DNA of 61,936 nt from Pseudomonas typographi (GTDB lineage: Bacteria; Pseudomonadota; Gammaproteobacteria; Pseudomonadales; Pseudomonadaceae): the NCBI RefSeq assembly GCF_014694385.1, contig NZ_JAAOCA010000033.1, positions 1-61,936 on the forward strand, read 5' to 3'. A program made the translations under genes and the position numbers. Under the pieces are notes generated by a model that worked only from the letters and a program-made list of their open reading frames with translations, had not been told where the DNA came from and searched no databases. Below are positions 15,912 to 24,323 of the stretch, piece by piece (the stretch's first letter is position 1; every line of letters starts with the position of its first letter).

Positions 15912-17122
15912 GGGAACAGCCCCAGCTGGCGCGGCGCTTCCAGCCATTGCCGGCGCAACCATTGGCTCGGCGCATCGGCCTGGCGCGGGTGGTAATCGCT
16001 GGTGATGATAAAGGGCCTGGCCTTGGCCAACACGCAGCGCAAGCGCACCAGGTCGTCGTAGCGAATGCGCCGCTGGCGCCGCAGCGCCACCAGGCGCTGT
16101 GCACTGCGCAGGCCGATGCCGGGAACCCGGGCTATCTGCAGTGCTTCGGCATGGTTGAGGTCCAGCGGAAAACCCTCCCGGTTGGCCAGCGCCCAGGCAA
16201 GCTTGGGGTCGATGTCCAAGGCCAGGTCGCCGGGGCCCGCAAGCAGCTCAGCGGCACGGTAACCATACCCGCGCAGCAGAAAATCGGCTTGGTACAAACG
16301 GTGTTCACGCAACAACGGTGGTGCGGCGCGCGGCACGCTGGCAGGGCTGGCGGGAATTGGGCTGAAGGCCGAATAGTACACCCGGCGCAATTGGTAGCCG
16401 CGGTACAGCGCTTCGGCATTGCGCAAAATCGTGCTGTCATCGGTGGTGTCGGCACCGATGATCATCTGCGTGCTCTGCCCGGCCGGTACGAAGGCCGGCG
16501 CCCGTGGTTGGCCTTGCCGCGAAAGCTCGCCGCGCTGGATGGTGCCCATTGCCGCGCGGATCGAGGCCGCGCTTTTTTCCGGCGCCAATTGGCGCAGGCT
16601 GGCTTCGCTGGGCAGTTCGATGTTCACGCTGAGCCGGTCGGCGTAGCGGCCGGCCTGCTCGACCAGTAGCGGGTCGGCGTCAGGGATCGTTTTGAGGTGG
16701 ATGTAACCGCGAAATTGGTGGGTTTCGCGCAGCAGTTGCGCCACACGCACCAGTTGCTCCATGGTGTAGTCCGGTGAACGAATGATCCCCGAACTCAGGA
16801 ACAGCCCACTGACGCAGTTGCGCCGGTAAAAATCCAGCGTCAAGCGCACCACCTCTTCCGGGCTGAACCGCGCCCGCGGCACATCGCTGGAGCGCCGGTT
16901 GACGCAATACTGGCAGTCGTACAGGCAGAAGTTGGTCAACAGCACCTTGAGCAACGACACGCAGCGGCCATCTGGCGTGTAGCTGTGGCAAATGCCCATG
17001 CCATTACTGGCGCCGAGCCCGGCCCGGCCCTTCGAACTTCGCTGCGGGGCGCCGCTGCTGGCGCACGAGGCATCATACTTGGCGGCATCGGCCAGGATGC
17101 TGAGTTTGTCGATCAATTCCAT
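15908..17122 (-). CDS. Putative DNA modification/repair radical SAM protein (TIGR03916 type)
   Basis: A 404-residue protein with the radical SAM cluster motif C66LYDC70QYC73 binding the [4Fe-4S] cluster, preceded by a Cys-rich stretch (MGICHSYTPDGRC). The C-terminus has a helix-hairpin-helix (ARVPGIGLRSAQRLVALRR), a DNA-binding element. It heads a two-gene operon with the TIGR03915 protein. A 20-bp perfect palindrome containing a LexA box lies 16 bases before its ATG, so it should be induced in the SOS response. The role in DNA repair is inferred from this regulation and the DNA-binding domain. Confidence 0.92.
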   Translation of the reverse strand: MELIDKLSILADAAKYDASCASSGAPQRSSKGRAGLGASNGMGICHSYTPDGRCVSLLKVLLTNFCLYDCQYCVNRRSSDVPRARFSPEEVVRLTLDFYRRNCVSGLFLSSGIIRSPDYTMEQLVRVAQLLRETHQFRGYIHLKTIPDADPLLVEQAGRYADRLSVNIELPSEASLRQLAPEKSAASIRAAMGTIQRGELSRQGQPRAPAFVPAGQSTQMIIGADTTDDSTILRNAEALYRGYQLRRVYYSAFSPIPASPASVPRAAPPLLREHRLYQADFLLRGYGYRAAELLAGPGDLALDIDPKLAWALANREGFPLDLNHAEALQIARVPGIGLRSAQRLVALRRQRRIRYDDLVRLRCVLAKARPFIITSDYHPRQADAPSQWLRRQWLEAPRQLGLFP

Positions 17123-17138
17123 GGCATGCTCAGGATAA

Positions 17139-17158
17139 TACTGTATTTAAATACAGTA
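17139..17158 (-). promoter_or_regulatory. LexA (SOS) box upstream of the radical SAM repair operon
   Basis: CTGTATTTAAATACAG at 17141-17156 matches the CTG-N10-CAG LexA consensus and extends to a perfect 20-bp palindrome. It starts 16 bases before the radical SAM ATG at 17122. Confidence 0.9.
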
Positions 17159-17238
17159 CAGAGCACCCAACCGCAAAACAAGCACCGTCGGTCATGGTTG
17201 CGCAGCATGCACCCCAGTACACCCGAGGGCCAGGCGTG

Positions 17239-18621
17239 CTAATAGATGTTTTTCGAAAACAGGGTGAACGGCGTCTTGAGCAGGATCTTGATGTCGAGCC
17301 ATAGCGACCAATGGTTGATATACGCCAAGTCCCTTTCCAGGCGGCCTTGCATCTTCTCCAACGTCTCGGTTTCACCGCGAAAACCGTTTACTTGGGCGAG
17401 GCCTGTGATGCCTGGTTTAATGCGGTGGCGTGCCATATACGCCATCAGCTTGCCGCAATAGTAGTGGTTATGGGCAATGGCGTGTGGCCGAGGGCCGACC
17501 AGCGCCATCTCGCCGCTGAGCACATTGAACAGTTGCGGCAGTTCGTCCAATGAAGTACGGCGCAAAAAGGCCCCCACCCGGGTCACCCGCGAATCATTAC
17601 GGGTGGCTTGTTTCACGTCTTGGTCATCGTGCATGCGCATCGAGCGAAATTTGTACACCTGTATCACCTTTCCGTTACAGCCATCACGGCCTTGTCGGAA
17701 AAACACCGGGCCAGGCGATGACAGCTTGACGGCCACCGCCACGGCCAGCATCACCGGGGCCAATACGACCAGCGCAAGCAGGGCCAGGCAACGCTCGATG
17801 AGGTCCTTGCCAAAGGCCGCGGCGGGGTGAGAGCTCAGCGGCGTTTCGTTCAGGTAAATGGCAGGGATCTGTTCGATCTGCGAAATCGACTGGTTCAGCA
17901 ACATCATGCTCCCGAAATCTGGCACCCACACCACGTCTACCGCAAGATCTAGCAGGTCTACGTATATCGACTCGATCTGCACCATCCGGTCCAGTGACAG
18001 GGCGATGTACACTCGGCGTACGTGCGCCCGCTGTATGATCTGGCGCAACTCAGCGAAACTGCCCAGGGTGGCGAGGCCCACGACGGCGTCGGCGCCCTGC
18101 TCCAGTGCGACCACACCGAGCACGGGCACCCGCGGTTTGAGTTGCCGGGCCAACTTGGCAGCCAGCTCGCCGCTACCAATGATCACCGCTTTGCGGTCGT
18201 TCTTGAGCCGTAATGTGTGCCTGTTCAGCAAAAAACGTAGCGGGACGAACGCTGCAGCCTGCCCCCAGTAGCCGAATGCAATAGCCTGCAAGGCCAGGTC
18301 AGGGTCAATACTTTCCGGGCTGCCGCTGGCCATGGCCACCAGCCCCAGAGTACCCACCAGCACGCACCACCCCGCCAGTAGCCGCAGCAGGCCCGCCGCA
18401 TAGTTCAGGCGTTTGTGGTACACGTGCAGCGCGCTATAGATCGGTACGGAGGCGAGCACGCCTATGACCATCAACGCCCGGTGGGGCGGTGGGAAACCAC
18501 CGAAGTGGGCATATATCACGCTCCCCAACAGCACGCACGACACCACACTACCGGTGAGCCACATAGCCCAGAATGTCAGGCCCCGACGGTTAACCATCGG
18601 GTGCAAGCGAGGCGCAATCAT
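17239..18621 (-). CDS. Undecaprenyl-phosphate glucose phosphotransferase (WcaJ-like)
   Basis: A 460-residue inner-membrane enzyme that loads a hexose-1-phosphate, usually glucose, onto undecaprenyl phosphate, the first step of exopolysaccharide assembly. Four N-terminal membrane segments come first, then a Rossmann-like CoA-binding domain (KAVIIGSGELAAKLARQL), a fifth membrane segment and the catalytic bacterial sugar transferase domain. That domain has KLSSPGPVFFRQGRDG, VYKFRSMR and TSLDELPQLFNVL. The ATG at 18621 has GGAGGA seven bases upstream. It stands alone: no other polysaccharide genes lie beside it, so it may serve a pathway encoded elsewhere. Confidence 0.92.
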   Translation of the reverse strand: MIAPRLHPMVNRRGLTFWAMWLTGSVVSCVLLGSVIYAHFGGFPPPHRALMVIGVLASVPIYSALHVYHKRLNYAAGLLRLLAGWCVLVGTLGLVAMASGSPESIDPDLALQAIAFGYWGQAAAFVPLRFLLNRHTLRLKNDRKAVIIGSGELAAKLARQLKPRVPVLGVVALEQGADAVVGLATLGSFAELRQIIQRAHVRRVYIALSLDRMVQIESIYVDLLDLAVDVVWVPDFGSMMLLNQSISQIEQIPAIYLNETPLSSHPAAAFGKDLIERCLALLALVVLAPVMLAVAVAVKLSSPGPVFFRQGRDGCNGKVIQVYKFRSMRMHDDQDVKQATRNDSRVTRVGAFLRRTSLDELPQLFNVLSGEMALVGPRPHAIAHNHYYCGKLMAYMARHRIKPGITGLAQVNGFRGETETLEKMQGRLERDLAYINHWSLWLDIKILLKTPFTLFSKNIY

Positions 18622-19115
18622 CGAACAATCCTCCACAAACGGGTAAGGCGTGCCAGAACGGCACGTAAATACCGGGCAGCCGCGCACTGCCCCGCTATAG
18701 CGCGGCGCAAGGGATGCCTGGAAGGTAAAAAACCGCACCGGTAGAACAACCGAGCGGCCATAGCAGCAGGAGGGGGCCACCCCCCAGGCACGCTACCGCC
18801 CCAAGTGGGGCTTGCGCGGTTTGGGGTGGCGGCGGGGGCGGTTTGAAAAGGTACGAGGGCTACGCACGTGAACGCACTGCCAGGTCATCTAAGCGGCGTT
18901 TGAGGCTACTTAGGTGAATGAGGGCGATAGTAAAGGGGGGCAAAAGCAAGTGGCAAGCAGCAACGGCAATTTGCCAGCAAAAAATCGGCCGCCGTCACAG
19001 TGAAAAATAAAACATATATAAATCAGATGGTTAAAAACTAAATATCAAGGTGCCAATTATTTGATCCGGTGGCGCAGGGTGTTTATTGGCGCCAATTAAC
19101 TTTGCTACAGCACGG
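18622..19115. other. Intergenic region upstream of the sugar-phosphotransferase gene
   Basis: About 490 bases with no credible gene. The left part is GC-rich with a hairpin-prone stretch (CCCCAAGTGGGG near 18790). The right part, 18940-19060, is notably AT-rich (ATATATAAATCAGATGG) and could hold the promoter region for 18621. Confidence 0.5.
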
Positions 19116-19133
19116 CCGCCGGAAACCCGGCGG
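19116..19133 (-). terminator. Hairpin after the quinone oxidoreductase gene
   Basis: CCGCCGG (19116-19122), loop AAAC, CCGGCGG (19127-19133), five bases past the stop of the minus-strand gene. There is no T-run, so termination is probable rather than certain. Confidence 0.4.
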
Positions 19134-19138
19134 CGGCC

Positions 19139-20152
19139 TCATACCGTCAATACCACACTGCCCATGCACGGGCATTCATCCATGTACCGGTGCGCTTCGA
19201 CCACCTCATCGAAGCGGAACACTCGCGGGGTCGCGGGCATTAGCACACGGTCGGCGGTCAATTGGTTGATCTGCTGCAATGCCTTTTGCACCGCCGCCGT
19301 GTCTTGGGGAATGCCCAGTTCCGGGGTGCCGGTAAAGTTACACAGGCAGTGCAGATGAAGCTGCAGGCTTTTCTGGAAGGCCGCGCAGGCCGGCAGCGCT
19401 GTTTGGTTACCCCCTTGCAGCCCATACAGCACCAGGCTGCCACGCGGCGCCATTACATCGCCCAGCACCGCCATTTGCGGGCCGCCGAGCCCATCGAAGA
19501 CCATGTTCACGCCGCTGCCGTTCGTGTACTTGGCCACTTGGCTCACCAGGTCCTGCTCTTCGGTCACGATCACCTTATCGGCACCCAGCGCCATCACCGC
19601 CTCGCCTTGTGCGCCGTTTTTGGCCAGGGCGATCACCTTTACCCCCAGGGCTTTGCCCAATTGCACGAACGCAGGCCCAGCGCAATATGCAGCGCACGTC
19701 ACCAACGCGGTTTGCCCAGCCTGGGCACGAGCAAGCTCGGTGTAGGCGAACCACGCCATCAACAGCGGTGTATAGTGCACCGCCGCTTGCTCGGGGGTCA
19801 GGATGCCGGGGTAACGGGTCAGTGCCCGCCGCGGCAACACCACTACTTCAGCATACACCGGGTGCTCGTTGGCGCTAGCGGCAGGGAAGCTTGCGACCTG
19901 GTCGCCCACGGCGAGGTCATCAACGCCCTCGCCCAAGGCGGTGACCACGCCGGCCATCTCAAGGCCAAGGCCCGCGGGCAGGCGCACTTGGGACGGCGCC
20001 AGGTTTTGCCGCCAGAGCACGTCGTACCAGGTCACACCGATGGCCGCGACTCGCACTTGCACTTCGCCGGGCGCGGGCAACGGAGCCTCATGCTCTTCGC
20101 ATTTGAGCACTTCGGCCGGGCCGAACTTATGGAAGCGAACTGTGCGGGACAT
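19139..20152 (-). CDS. Zinc-independent quinone oxidoreductase / MDR-family alcohol dehydrogenase
   Basis: A 337-residue medium-chain reductase. The N-terminal GroES-like domain (RFHKFGPAEVLKCEEHEAP, then PAGLGLEMAGVVTALGEGV) and an NADPH-binding Rossmann segment with altered motif AAYCAGPAFVQLGKALG are visible. The zinc-ligand cysteines of true alcohol dehydrogenases are absent, pointing to a QOR-like NADPH:quinone or enone reductase. It is divergent from a LysR gene across a 206-bp gap, and that regulator probably controls it. The substrate is unknown. Confidence 0.88.
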   Translation of the reverse strand: MSRTVRFHKFGPAEVLKCEEHEAPLPAPGEVQVRVAAIGVTWYDVLWRQNLAPSQVRLPAGLGLEMAGVVTALGEGVDDLAVGDQVASFPAASANEHPVYAEVVVLPRRALTRYPGILTPEQAAVHYTPLLMAWFAYTELARAQAGQTALVTCAAYCAGPAFVQLGKALGVKVIALAKNGAQGEAVMALGADKVIVTEEQDLVSQVAKYTNGSGVNMVFDGLGGPQMAVLGDVMAPRGSLVLYGLQGGNQTALPACAAFQKSLQLHLHCLCNFTGTPELGIPQDTAAVQKALQQINQLTADRVLMPATPRVFRFDEVVEAHRYMDECPCMGSVVLTV

Positions 20153-20358
20153 TACGAACCTCGTTCAATGACCTCTAAAGGCTTGCAGATTATCCGGGCT
20201 TTGCCGGCAGTGCCATGGGGGCCGGTTAATAGTCACCATGCTTGGCATTGATCGGCCTGCCGATATACCTGGCCGTTTTCACATATTTATGCAGCCTACC
20301 AGCTTTTCGCCTTACTATTCGAGGCTCCCGCACGCTGACACCGGAACAGAGCCCACCG

Positions 20359-21273
20359 ATGAATCGCAACGACCTGCGCCGCGTCGACCTCAACCTGTTG
20401 ATCGTTTTCGAAACGCTGATGCATGAGCGCAGCGTAACCCGTGCCGCGGAAAAACTCTTCCTTGGCCAGCCGGCCATCAGCGCGGCATTGTCACGCCTGC
20501 GCACGCTCTTCGACGACCCGTTGTTCGTGCGCACCGGGCGCAGCATGGAGCCCACCGCACGGGCCATCGAAATCGGCGCCTTGCTAACGCCGGCGCTCGA
20601 CTCGATTTCCACCGCGGTCAGCCGCGCGGCCGAATTCGACCCCGCCACCAGCACCACCGTGTTTCGCGTGGGCTTATCCGACGACGTTGAGTTCGCCTTG
20701 CTGCCGCAACTGCTCAAGCGCCTGCGGGCAGAGGCACCAGGCATCGTGTTGGTGGTACGGCGTACCAATTACATTTTGATGCCAGCCTTGTTGGCGTCCG
20801 GCGAAATCTCGGTAGGCGTGAGCTATACCAACGAACTACCGGCCAACGCCAAGCGCAAGGTGCTGCGCCGCAGCAAGCCGATCGTGTTGCGTGCCGACAG
20901 CATCCCCGGCAGCATCGGCCTGGATGCCTTCTGTAGCCGCCCCCATGCGTTGGTATCTTTTGCGGGCGACTTAGCAGGCTTTATCGACGAGGAACTGGAA
21001 AAAGTCGGGCGCAAGCGCCATGTGGTGCTGGCGGTGCCTCAGTTCAACGGGCTGGGTACCCTCCTCGCCGGCACCGATATCATCGCCATGGTGCCGGATT
21101 ACACCGCCGAAAGCCTGATCGCTGCCGGCGGCTTACGCGCACAGGAAGTGCCCCTGCCGGTGCGCAGCTTCGAATTGCACATGGCCTGGCGCGGCTCACA
21201 AGATAACGACCCGGCCGAGCGCTGGCTGCGCTCACGGTTGCAGATGTTTTTTGGGGACCCGGATAGTCTTTAG
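20359..21273 (+). CDS. LysR-family transcriptional regulator
   Basis: A 304-residue regulator with an N-terminal winged helix (DLNLLIVFETLMHERSVT, then AAEKLFLGQPAISAALSRLR) and an effector-binding domain of periplasmic-binding fold. The ATG at 20359 is chosen because DLNLL sits where LysR proteins begin; an ORF start at 20242 is too early. It is divergent from the quinone oxidoreductase gene. The last 26 coding bases plus the stop recur at 23109-23138. The gene's 3' end is thus an attachment-like site whose sequence was preserved on integration; the recurring copy has one base difference before the same TAG and encodes the same DPDSL end. Confidence 0.9.
   Translation: MNRNDLRRVDLNLLIVFETLMHERSVTRAAEKLFLGQPAISAALSRLRTLFDDPLFVRTGRSMEPTARAIEIGALLTPALDSISTAVSRAAEFDPATSTTVFRVGLSDDVEFALLPQLLKRLRAEAPGIVLVVRRTNYILMPALLASGEISVGVSYTNELPANAKRKVLRRSKPIVLRADSIPGSIGLDAFCSRPHALVSFAGDLAGFIDEELEKVGRKRHVVLAVPQFNGLGTLLAGTDIIAMVPDYTAESLIAAGGLRAQEVPLPVRSFELHMAWRGSQDNDPAERWLRSRLQMFFGDPDSL
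21244..21269 (+). repeat. Direct repeat, left copy (attL-like, inside the LysR 3' end)
   Basis: Twenty-six bases starting ATGTTTTTTGGGGACC are identical to 23109-23134; after one mismatch both copies also share TAG. The copies are 1865 bases apart and bracket the parDE element, as expected for site-specific integration into the 3' end of a gene. Confidence 0.85.
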
Positions 21274-21360
21274 GTGTCCGTCGGGCGGGCTGTTCAGTTG
21301 ATCATTTTTGCCTTTCCACAAACCATGGAGCTCCATTCACTTCCAGTGGATTGCTACATT

Positions 21361-21372
21361 GGGGGCACATTT
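21361..21372 (+). repeat. GGGGGCACATTT motif, left end of element
   Basis: Lies about 90 bases inside the left direct repeat, in a stretch (21274-21800) where no gene is recognised. The same twelve bases occur near the right end at 23054-23065. Repeated short motifs near both ends suggest recombinase arm sites. Confidence 0.5.
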
Positions 21373-21800
21373 GAGGGCATGCTTTGGATGGTTTGAAAAG
21401 GATGCACCCAGCCTGAGGCCAAGTGGGCTATTGATGAGGATGGATGCACTGAGGGAGATGTGGATCCTCGCCCTACCCCGTATCAATGACCGAACCTTAG
21501 TGAGCGCACCACCCACCACGCTCGACAAATACCTGCGAATGTAAAAAATAATATGATGGCATAATGCTTTGGCAACAGGCAAAATCCACACGTTCCCAAT
21601 GGATTTGAAGGACCGGTTCCGATGACATGGCCAGTCACGCTGAAACTCGACAGCGCAGCCTACCCGCTCAGCGTGGTGCATCGCGCCGCTTATTCCCTGG
21701 CTGACACTGTCGCGATCCAGGTCGCTATTGCTGATTGGCGCCGAGTCAGCCATCACCGGATCGCCGGATGTCGGCCCCAAGCTATTCTCCTGAGCGAAAA

Positions 21801-21815
21801 TGGCATAATATGCCA
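21801..21815 (+). promoter_or_regulatory. Palindromic operator/promoter of parDE
   Basis: TGGCATAATATGCCA is a perfect palindrome around a central A, with CATAAT able to serve as a -10 box. It is 40 bases upstream of the parD ATG. ParD-type antitoxins autoregulate through such sites. Confidence 0.6.
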
Positions 21816-21855
21816 ACAATCAAAAGTACCTGTTTGCATGGAACTGGAGCTAGTT

Positions 21856-22146
21856 ATGGCGACGCGAAACGTTGTGCTCACCCCTCACCAGGATCAGGTT
21901 ATCCATGACCTGGTGCAGTCCGGCCGTTATCAGAATGCCAGCGAAGTGATGCGGGAAGGTTTGCGTTTATTGGAGCAGCGCGTCGCCGAAGACACCGCCA
22001 AAATTGAGGCACTGCGCCAGGCGACCTCGATCGGCATCATGGATCTTGAGCACGGGCGCTTTACTCAGGTGAACGAAGGGGATCTGGAGCACTACCTCGA
22101 GGGCCTGAGCCTGGAGGCAACCCTCCCCGCGAGAGAGAAACACTGA
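21856..22146 (+). CDS. parD: Type II antitoxin, ParD family (CC2985-like ribbon-helix-helix)
   Basis: A 96-residue antitoxin. The start MATRNVVLTPHQDQVIHDLV and GRYQNASEVMREGLRLLEQR form the ribbon-helix-helix DNA-binding domain. The C-terminal part, residues about 50-96, is the acidic toxin-wrapping arm. The ATG at 21856 follows GGAG by seven bases. It is co-transcribed with the toxin, whose start is two bases after its stop. A palindrome upstream is the likely autoregulatory operator. It lies between the 26-bp direct repeats. Confidence 0.92.
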   Translation: MATRNVVLTPHQDQVIHDLVQSGRYQNASEVMREGLRLLEQRVAEDTAKIEALRQATSIGIMDLEHGRFTQVNEGDLEHYLEGLSLEATLPAREKH

Positions 22147-22148
22147 GC

Positions 22149-22505
22149 ATGCCGCAGTATCGGATCTCCAACCCGGCGCGCGCCGACATTGTCGACATCC
22201 TCAGGCTCTCCCAGACGCAGTTCGGCGATCAAGCACGCCAGCGCTACCAGGCGCTGATCCTCGCGGCGCTCCAAGCGCTTGCCGACACGCCTCATCGCAT
22301 TGGCAGCCACGACCGCGATGAGCTCGCACCGGGCCTTCGCAGCTATCACCTCATCTATTCACGTCAGCAGGCCAAACAAACACATGGAACGGTCAAAAGC
22401 CCCCGCCATATCGTGTTCTATCGTGTGGCAAACGACGACGTGATCGAGGTCGTCAGACTCCTTCATGACGCCATGGAACTGCAGTTGCATTTGCCGAACG
22501 ACTGA
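22149..22505 (+). CDS. parE: Type II toxin, RelE/ParE family
   Basis: A 118-residue toxin of the ParE fold. It starts QYRISNPARADIVDILRLS, has QFGDQARQRYQALI, and ends with the core HIVFYRVANDDVIEVVRLLH. ParE toxins inhibit DNA gyrase. The Arg/Tyr pattern of the family is intact. It is longer than average by about 20 residues, in the QQAKQTHGTVKSP loop. It forms an operon with parD within the direct-repeat-flanked element. Confidence 0.9.
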   Translation: MPQYRISNPARADIVDILRLSQTQFGDQARQRYQALILAALQALADTPHRIGSHDRDELAPGLRSYHLIYSRQQAKQTHGTVKSPRHIVFYRVANDDVIEVVRLLHDAMELQLHLPND

Positions 22506-23041
22506 TCAGCGACCTGGCCCAACGGTTGAACCGGCCATGAACAGAGAAGGTAAGGCGCCCCCCTCTACATCTCAACCCGACCCCTCCCGCTGCCAGCCGG
22601 CTCGGCGGCCAACTGAAGCGCCAGGCTCTGGGCCCGACCGGACTATCGAGATCCACGACCAGAAACACGATGTTCAACTTTGCCCAACACTTTCAATGCT
22701 GAACAACCGCTTCATAGGCGTTTTCAGAAGCTAGGCGCCTGGCATTACGCTCCAACTGCCGATGGACACACGGATCGATGCCCTGTCGACCAGCGGCCTT
22801 ACAGCAGCACGCAGAGCACGAGCATCTCGCGAGTCAATTTCAGGATAGGTGCTAAGAGACAGACCCGACAACTCCGCTTAAGGATATCGAATCATTACCC
22901 ATATCCTTTTCCGAACGACCAAGGATTTGCCAGGTACGGGTTGCTCATCCAGTATACGGAGGCGCGCTAAATACCAGCCAGTGCCATACTGGAGTCAGTC
23001 GGAGGTCTCCATTCGCGATCACTTGCACACCCGGCGCGAAT
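22506..23041. other. Non-coding or decayed DNA within the element
   Basis: No reading frame here resembles a known protein. Codon bias is weak in all six frames, unlike neighbouring genes. It probably holds worn-down element sequence. Confidence 0.4.
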
Positions 23042-23065
23042 GGGGGCACAACTGGGGGCACATTT
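23042..23065 (+). repeat. GGGGGCACA motif pair, right end of element
   Basis: GGGGGCACA at 23042-23050 and GGGGGCACATTT at 23054-23065, about 45-65 bases inside the right direct repeat. They match the single motif at 21361-21372. Confidence 0.55.
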
Positions 23066-23108
23066 CGTTTTTTTCAGGCTATAACTCCCGTGCTAGAGCG
23101 ACGTCAAA

Positions 23109-23134
23109 ATGTTTTTTGGGGACCCGGATAGTCT
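23109..23134 (+). repeat. Direct repeat, right copy (attR-like)
   Basis: Identical over 26 bases to 21244-21269 in the LysR 3' end, followed by one mismatch and TAG. It marks the right edge of the 1.87-kb parDE element. Confidence 0.85.
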
Positions 23135-23396
23135 GTAGCTGATGCCCACTGAAATCCAAAACTCCTATCAAGATCAAGCAGTTACAAATACCTTTACCCA
23201 CTGTCGCCCGTCGTAGCCCAATGGTTCCTAGAGCATCTGGGGTGTCGTTGGGGTACCTTCTCCTTCTATCGAAAACGGTACCCCCAGCAATGGCGACTAC
23301 TCCTCATCTCGCCTTTCGATGAAAACTCAGCGATGCCTTCATGGCGATGTGAACAGCTGAAAATTCGCCAGGCGGTGAACAACAACCCGGCAAGCG

Positions 23397-23526
23397 AACG
23401 GCCGGCCGGGTGAGCTGGCCAGAATGCGTTGGGAGGACGTCGACCTGATAAGCGCGGACTGGCGCTATGTCGGCAGCAAAGCCAAGCACCTCGACAAGAG
23501 CAAGCACATCATACCCCGGCCGGAGC
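23397..23526 (+). pseudogene. Tyrosine-recombinase (integrase) core fragment
   Basis: The frame reads NGRPGELARMRWEDVDL, then DWRYVGSKAKH and KHIIPRPEQA. This is the stretch around the first catalytic Arg of island-type integrases and the following strands. Both ends are lost; the right end joins an aldehyde dehydrogenase scrap near 23527. It lies outside the right direct repeat, so it belonged to another element at the same site or to the original recombinase before rearrangement. Confidence 0.65.
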
Positions 23527-23527
23527 A

Positions 23528-23613
23528 AGCTTCGCCCTGTGGGAATAGCCGCAGCGCCTCGGACAGGTCATTGGTCCACAGGCTGGCGCCGAGGCCGAAC
23601 GGGCTGTGATGAA
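23528..23613 (-). pseudogene. Aldehyde dehydrogenase C-terminal scrap
   Basis: About 28 residues, HHSPFGLGASLWTNDLSEAL, match the conserved (D/N)xPFGLGxSxWT(R/N)D segment that follows the catalytic Cys domain in succinate-semialdehyde-type dehydrogenases. Nothing else of the gene is present. Confidence 0.45.
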
Positions 23614-23687
23614 CCCCAGGCGCGTCGGGCAAAAAAGGTTCAGGCTGGTCGGGTTGTTGTCTGCACGTGAAGGCGTGCCGGCGGCAC

Positions 23688-24323
23688 TCACCGCAAGGGC
23701 GAAAACTCCGCGGGCAGGTACACCACCGAGTGCATCTCCCGCAGTTGCGGCGCGGAGTTTTCCGGTGGCCACACGCCGTCTTGCACGGCGCGGGTGCGCA
23801 CCTCCAGGCGCTGCTCAAGGCTGGCGTAAGGCCAGATGTGCAGGTAGCGCGGCAGCCGCCCGCTGGTCGCGTAGAAGGCGGCATACACCGGGGAGTAGGT
23901 GGCGGCGGTGCGCGGCCCCACCGCCTTGCGCCAGCCGGCCAGGGTCGGGACTAGGCCGGACGGCACCAGGTTGTACTCGCGCAGCTCGTAGAACGGGCCA
24001 TGGGCGCCAGGCGCCAGCGGTTCCAGGAAGGGAAACAGGCTGTAGTCATCTATTTGCTGGTCCATCACGAACTCACCGATGCCGAAGGCATCCAGCGCCA
24101 GCAGCACCCGCTCACGCTCGGCTTGGCGGGCCTGGCTATCGCGGAAACCGCGCAACACCGCCACGGTGTTTTGCGGGCCGATTTCCGACACCCAGCAGCC
24201 CATCAGCCGCACGCCCTCGCCGGCTTCCTGCAGGGTGGCCCGCAAGCGTGGCAAGGCCTGCGCGGGGGTGCGTACGCGCAGGGTGTAGCGGATCAATTCA
24301 TACAGGTGCATGGGCGGGCTCAT
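23688..24323 (-). CDS. NIPSNAP family protein
   Basis: A 211-residue protein with two ferredoxin-like halves. The first begins MHLYELIRYTLRVRTP and the second FYELREYNLVPSGLVP, both with the YEL-R-Y opening typical of NIPSNAP/EthD-like domains. Its function is unknown in bacteria; members often accompany catabolic oxidoreductases. Its start overlaps the end of the FMN dehydrogenase by 26 bases, so it is translated behind it. The ATG at 24311 is an equally plausible start. It lies last in the minus-strand series that leads from iacHABICDEFG. Confidence 0.82.
   Translation of the reverse strand: MSPPMHLYELIRYTLRVRTPAQALPRLRATLQEAGEGVRLMGCWVSEIGPQNTVAVLRGFRDSQARQAERERVLLALDAFGIGEFVMDQQIDDYSLFPFLEPLAPGAHGPFYELREYNLVPSGLVPTLAGWRKAVGPRTAATYSPVYAAFYATSGRLPRYLHIWPYASLEQRLEVRTRAVQDGVWPPENSAPQLREMHSVVYLPAEFSPLR

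Noticed and set aside
18781..18850. GC-rich hairpins upstream of the sugar phosphotransferase gene as a riboswitch or small RNA
   Set aside because: Short complementary runs occur but no conserved fold or terminator could be recognised.
22506..23108. A possible hidden integrase gene inside the parDE element
   Set aside because: All six frames are short and none shows catalytic Arg, His or Tyr motifs.
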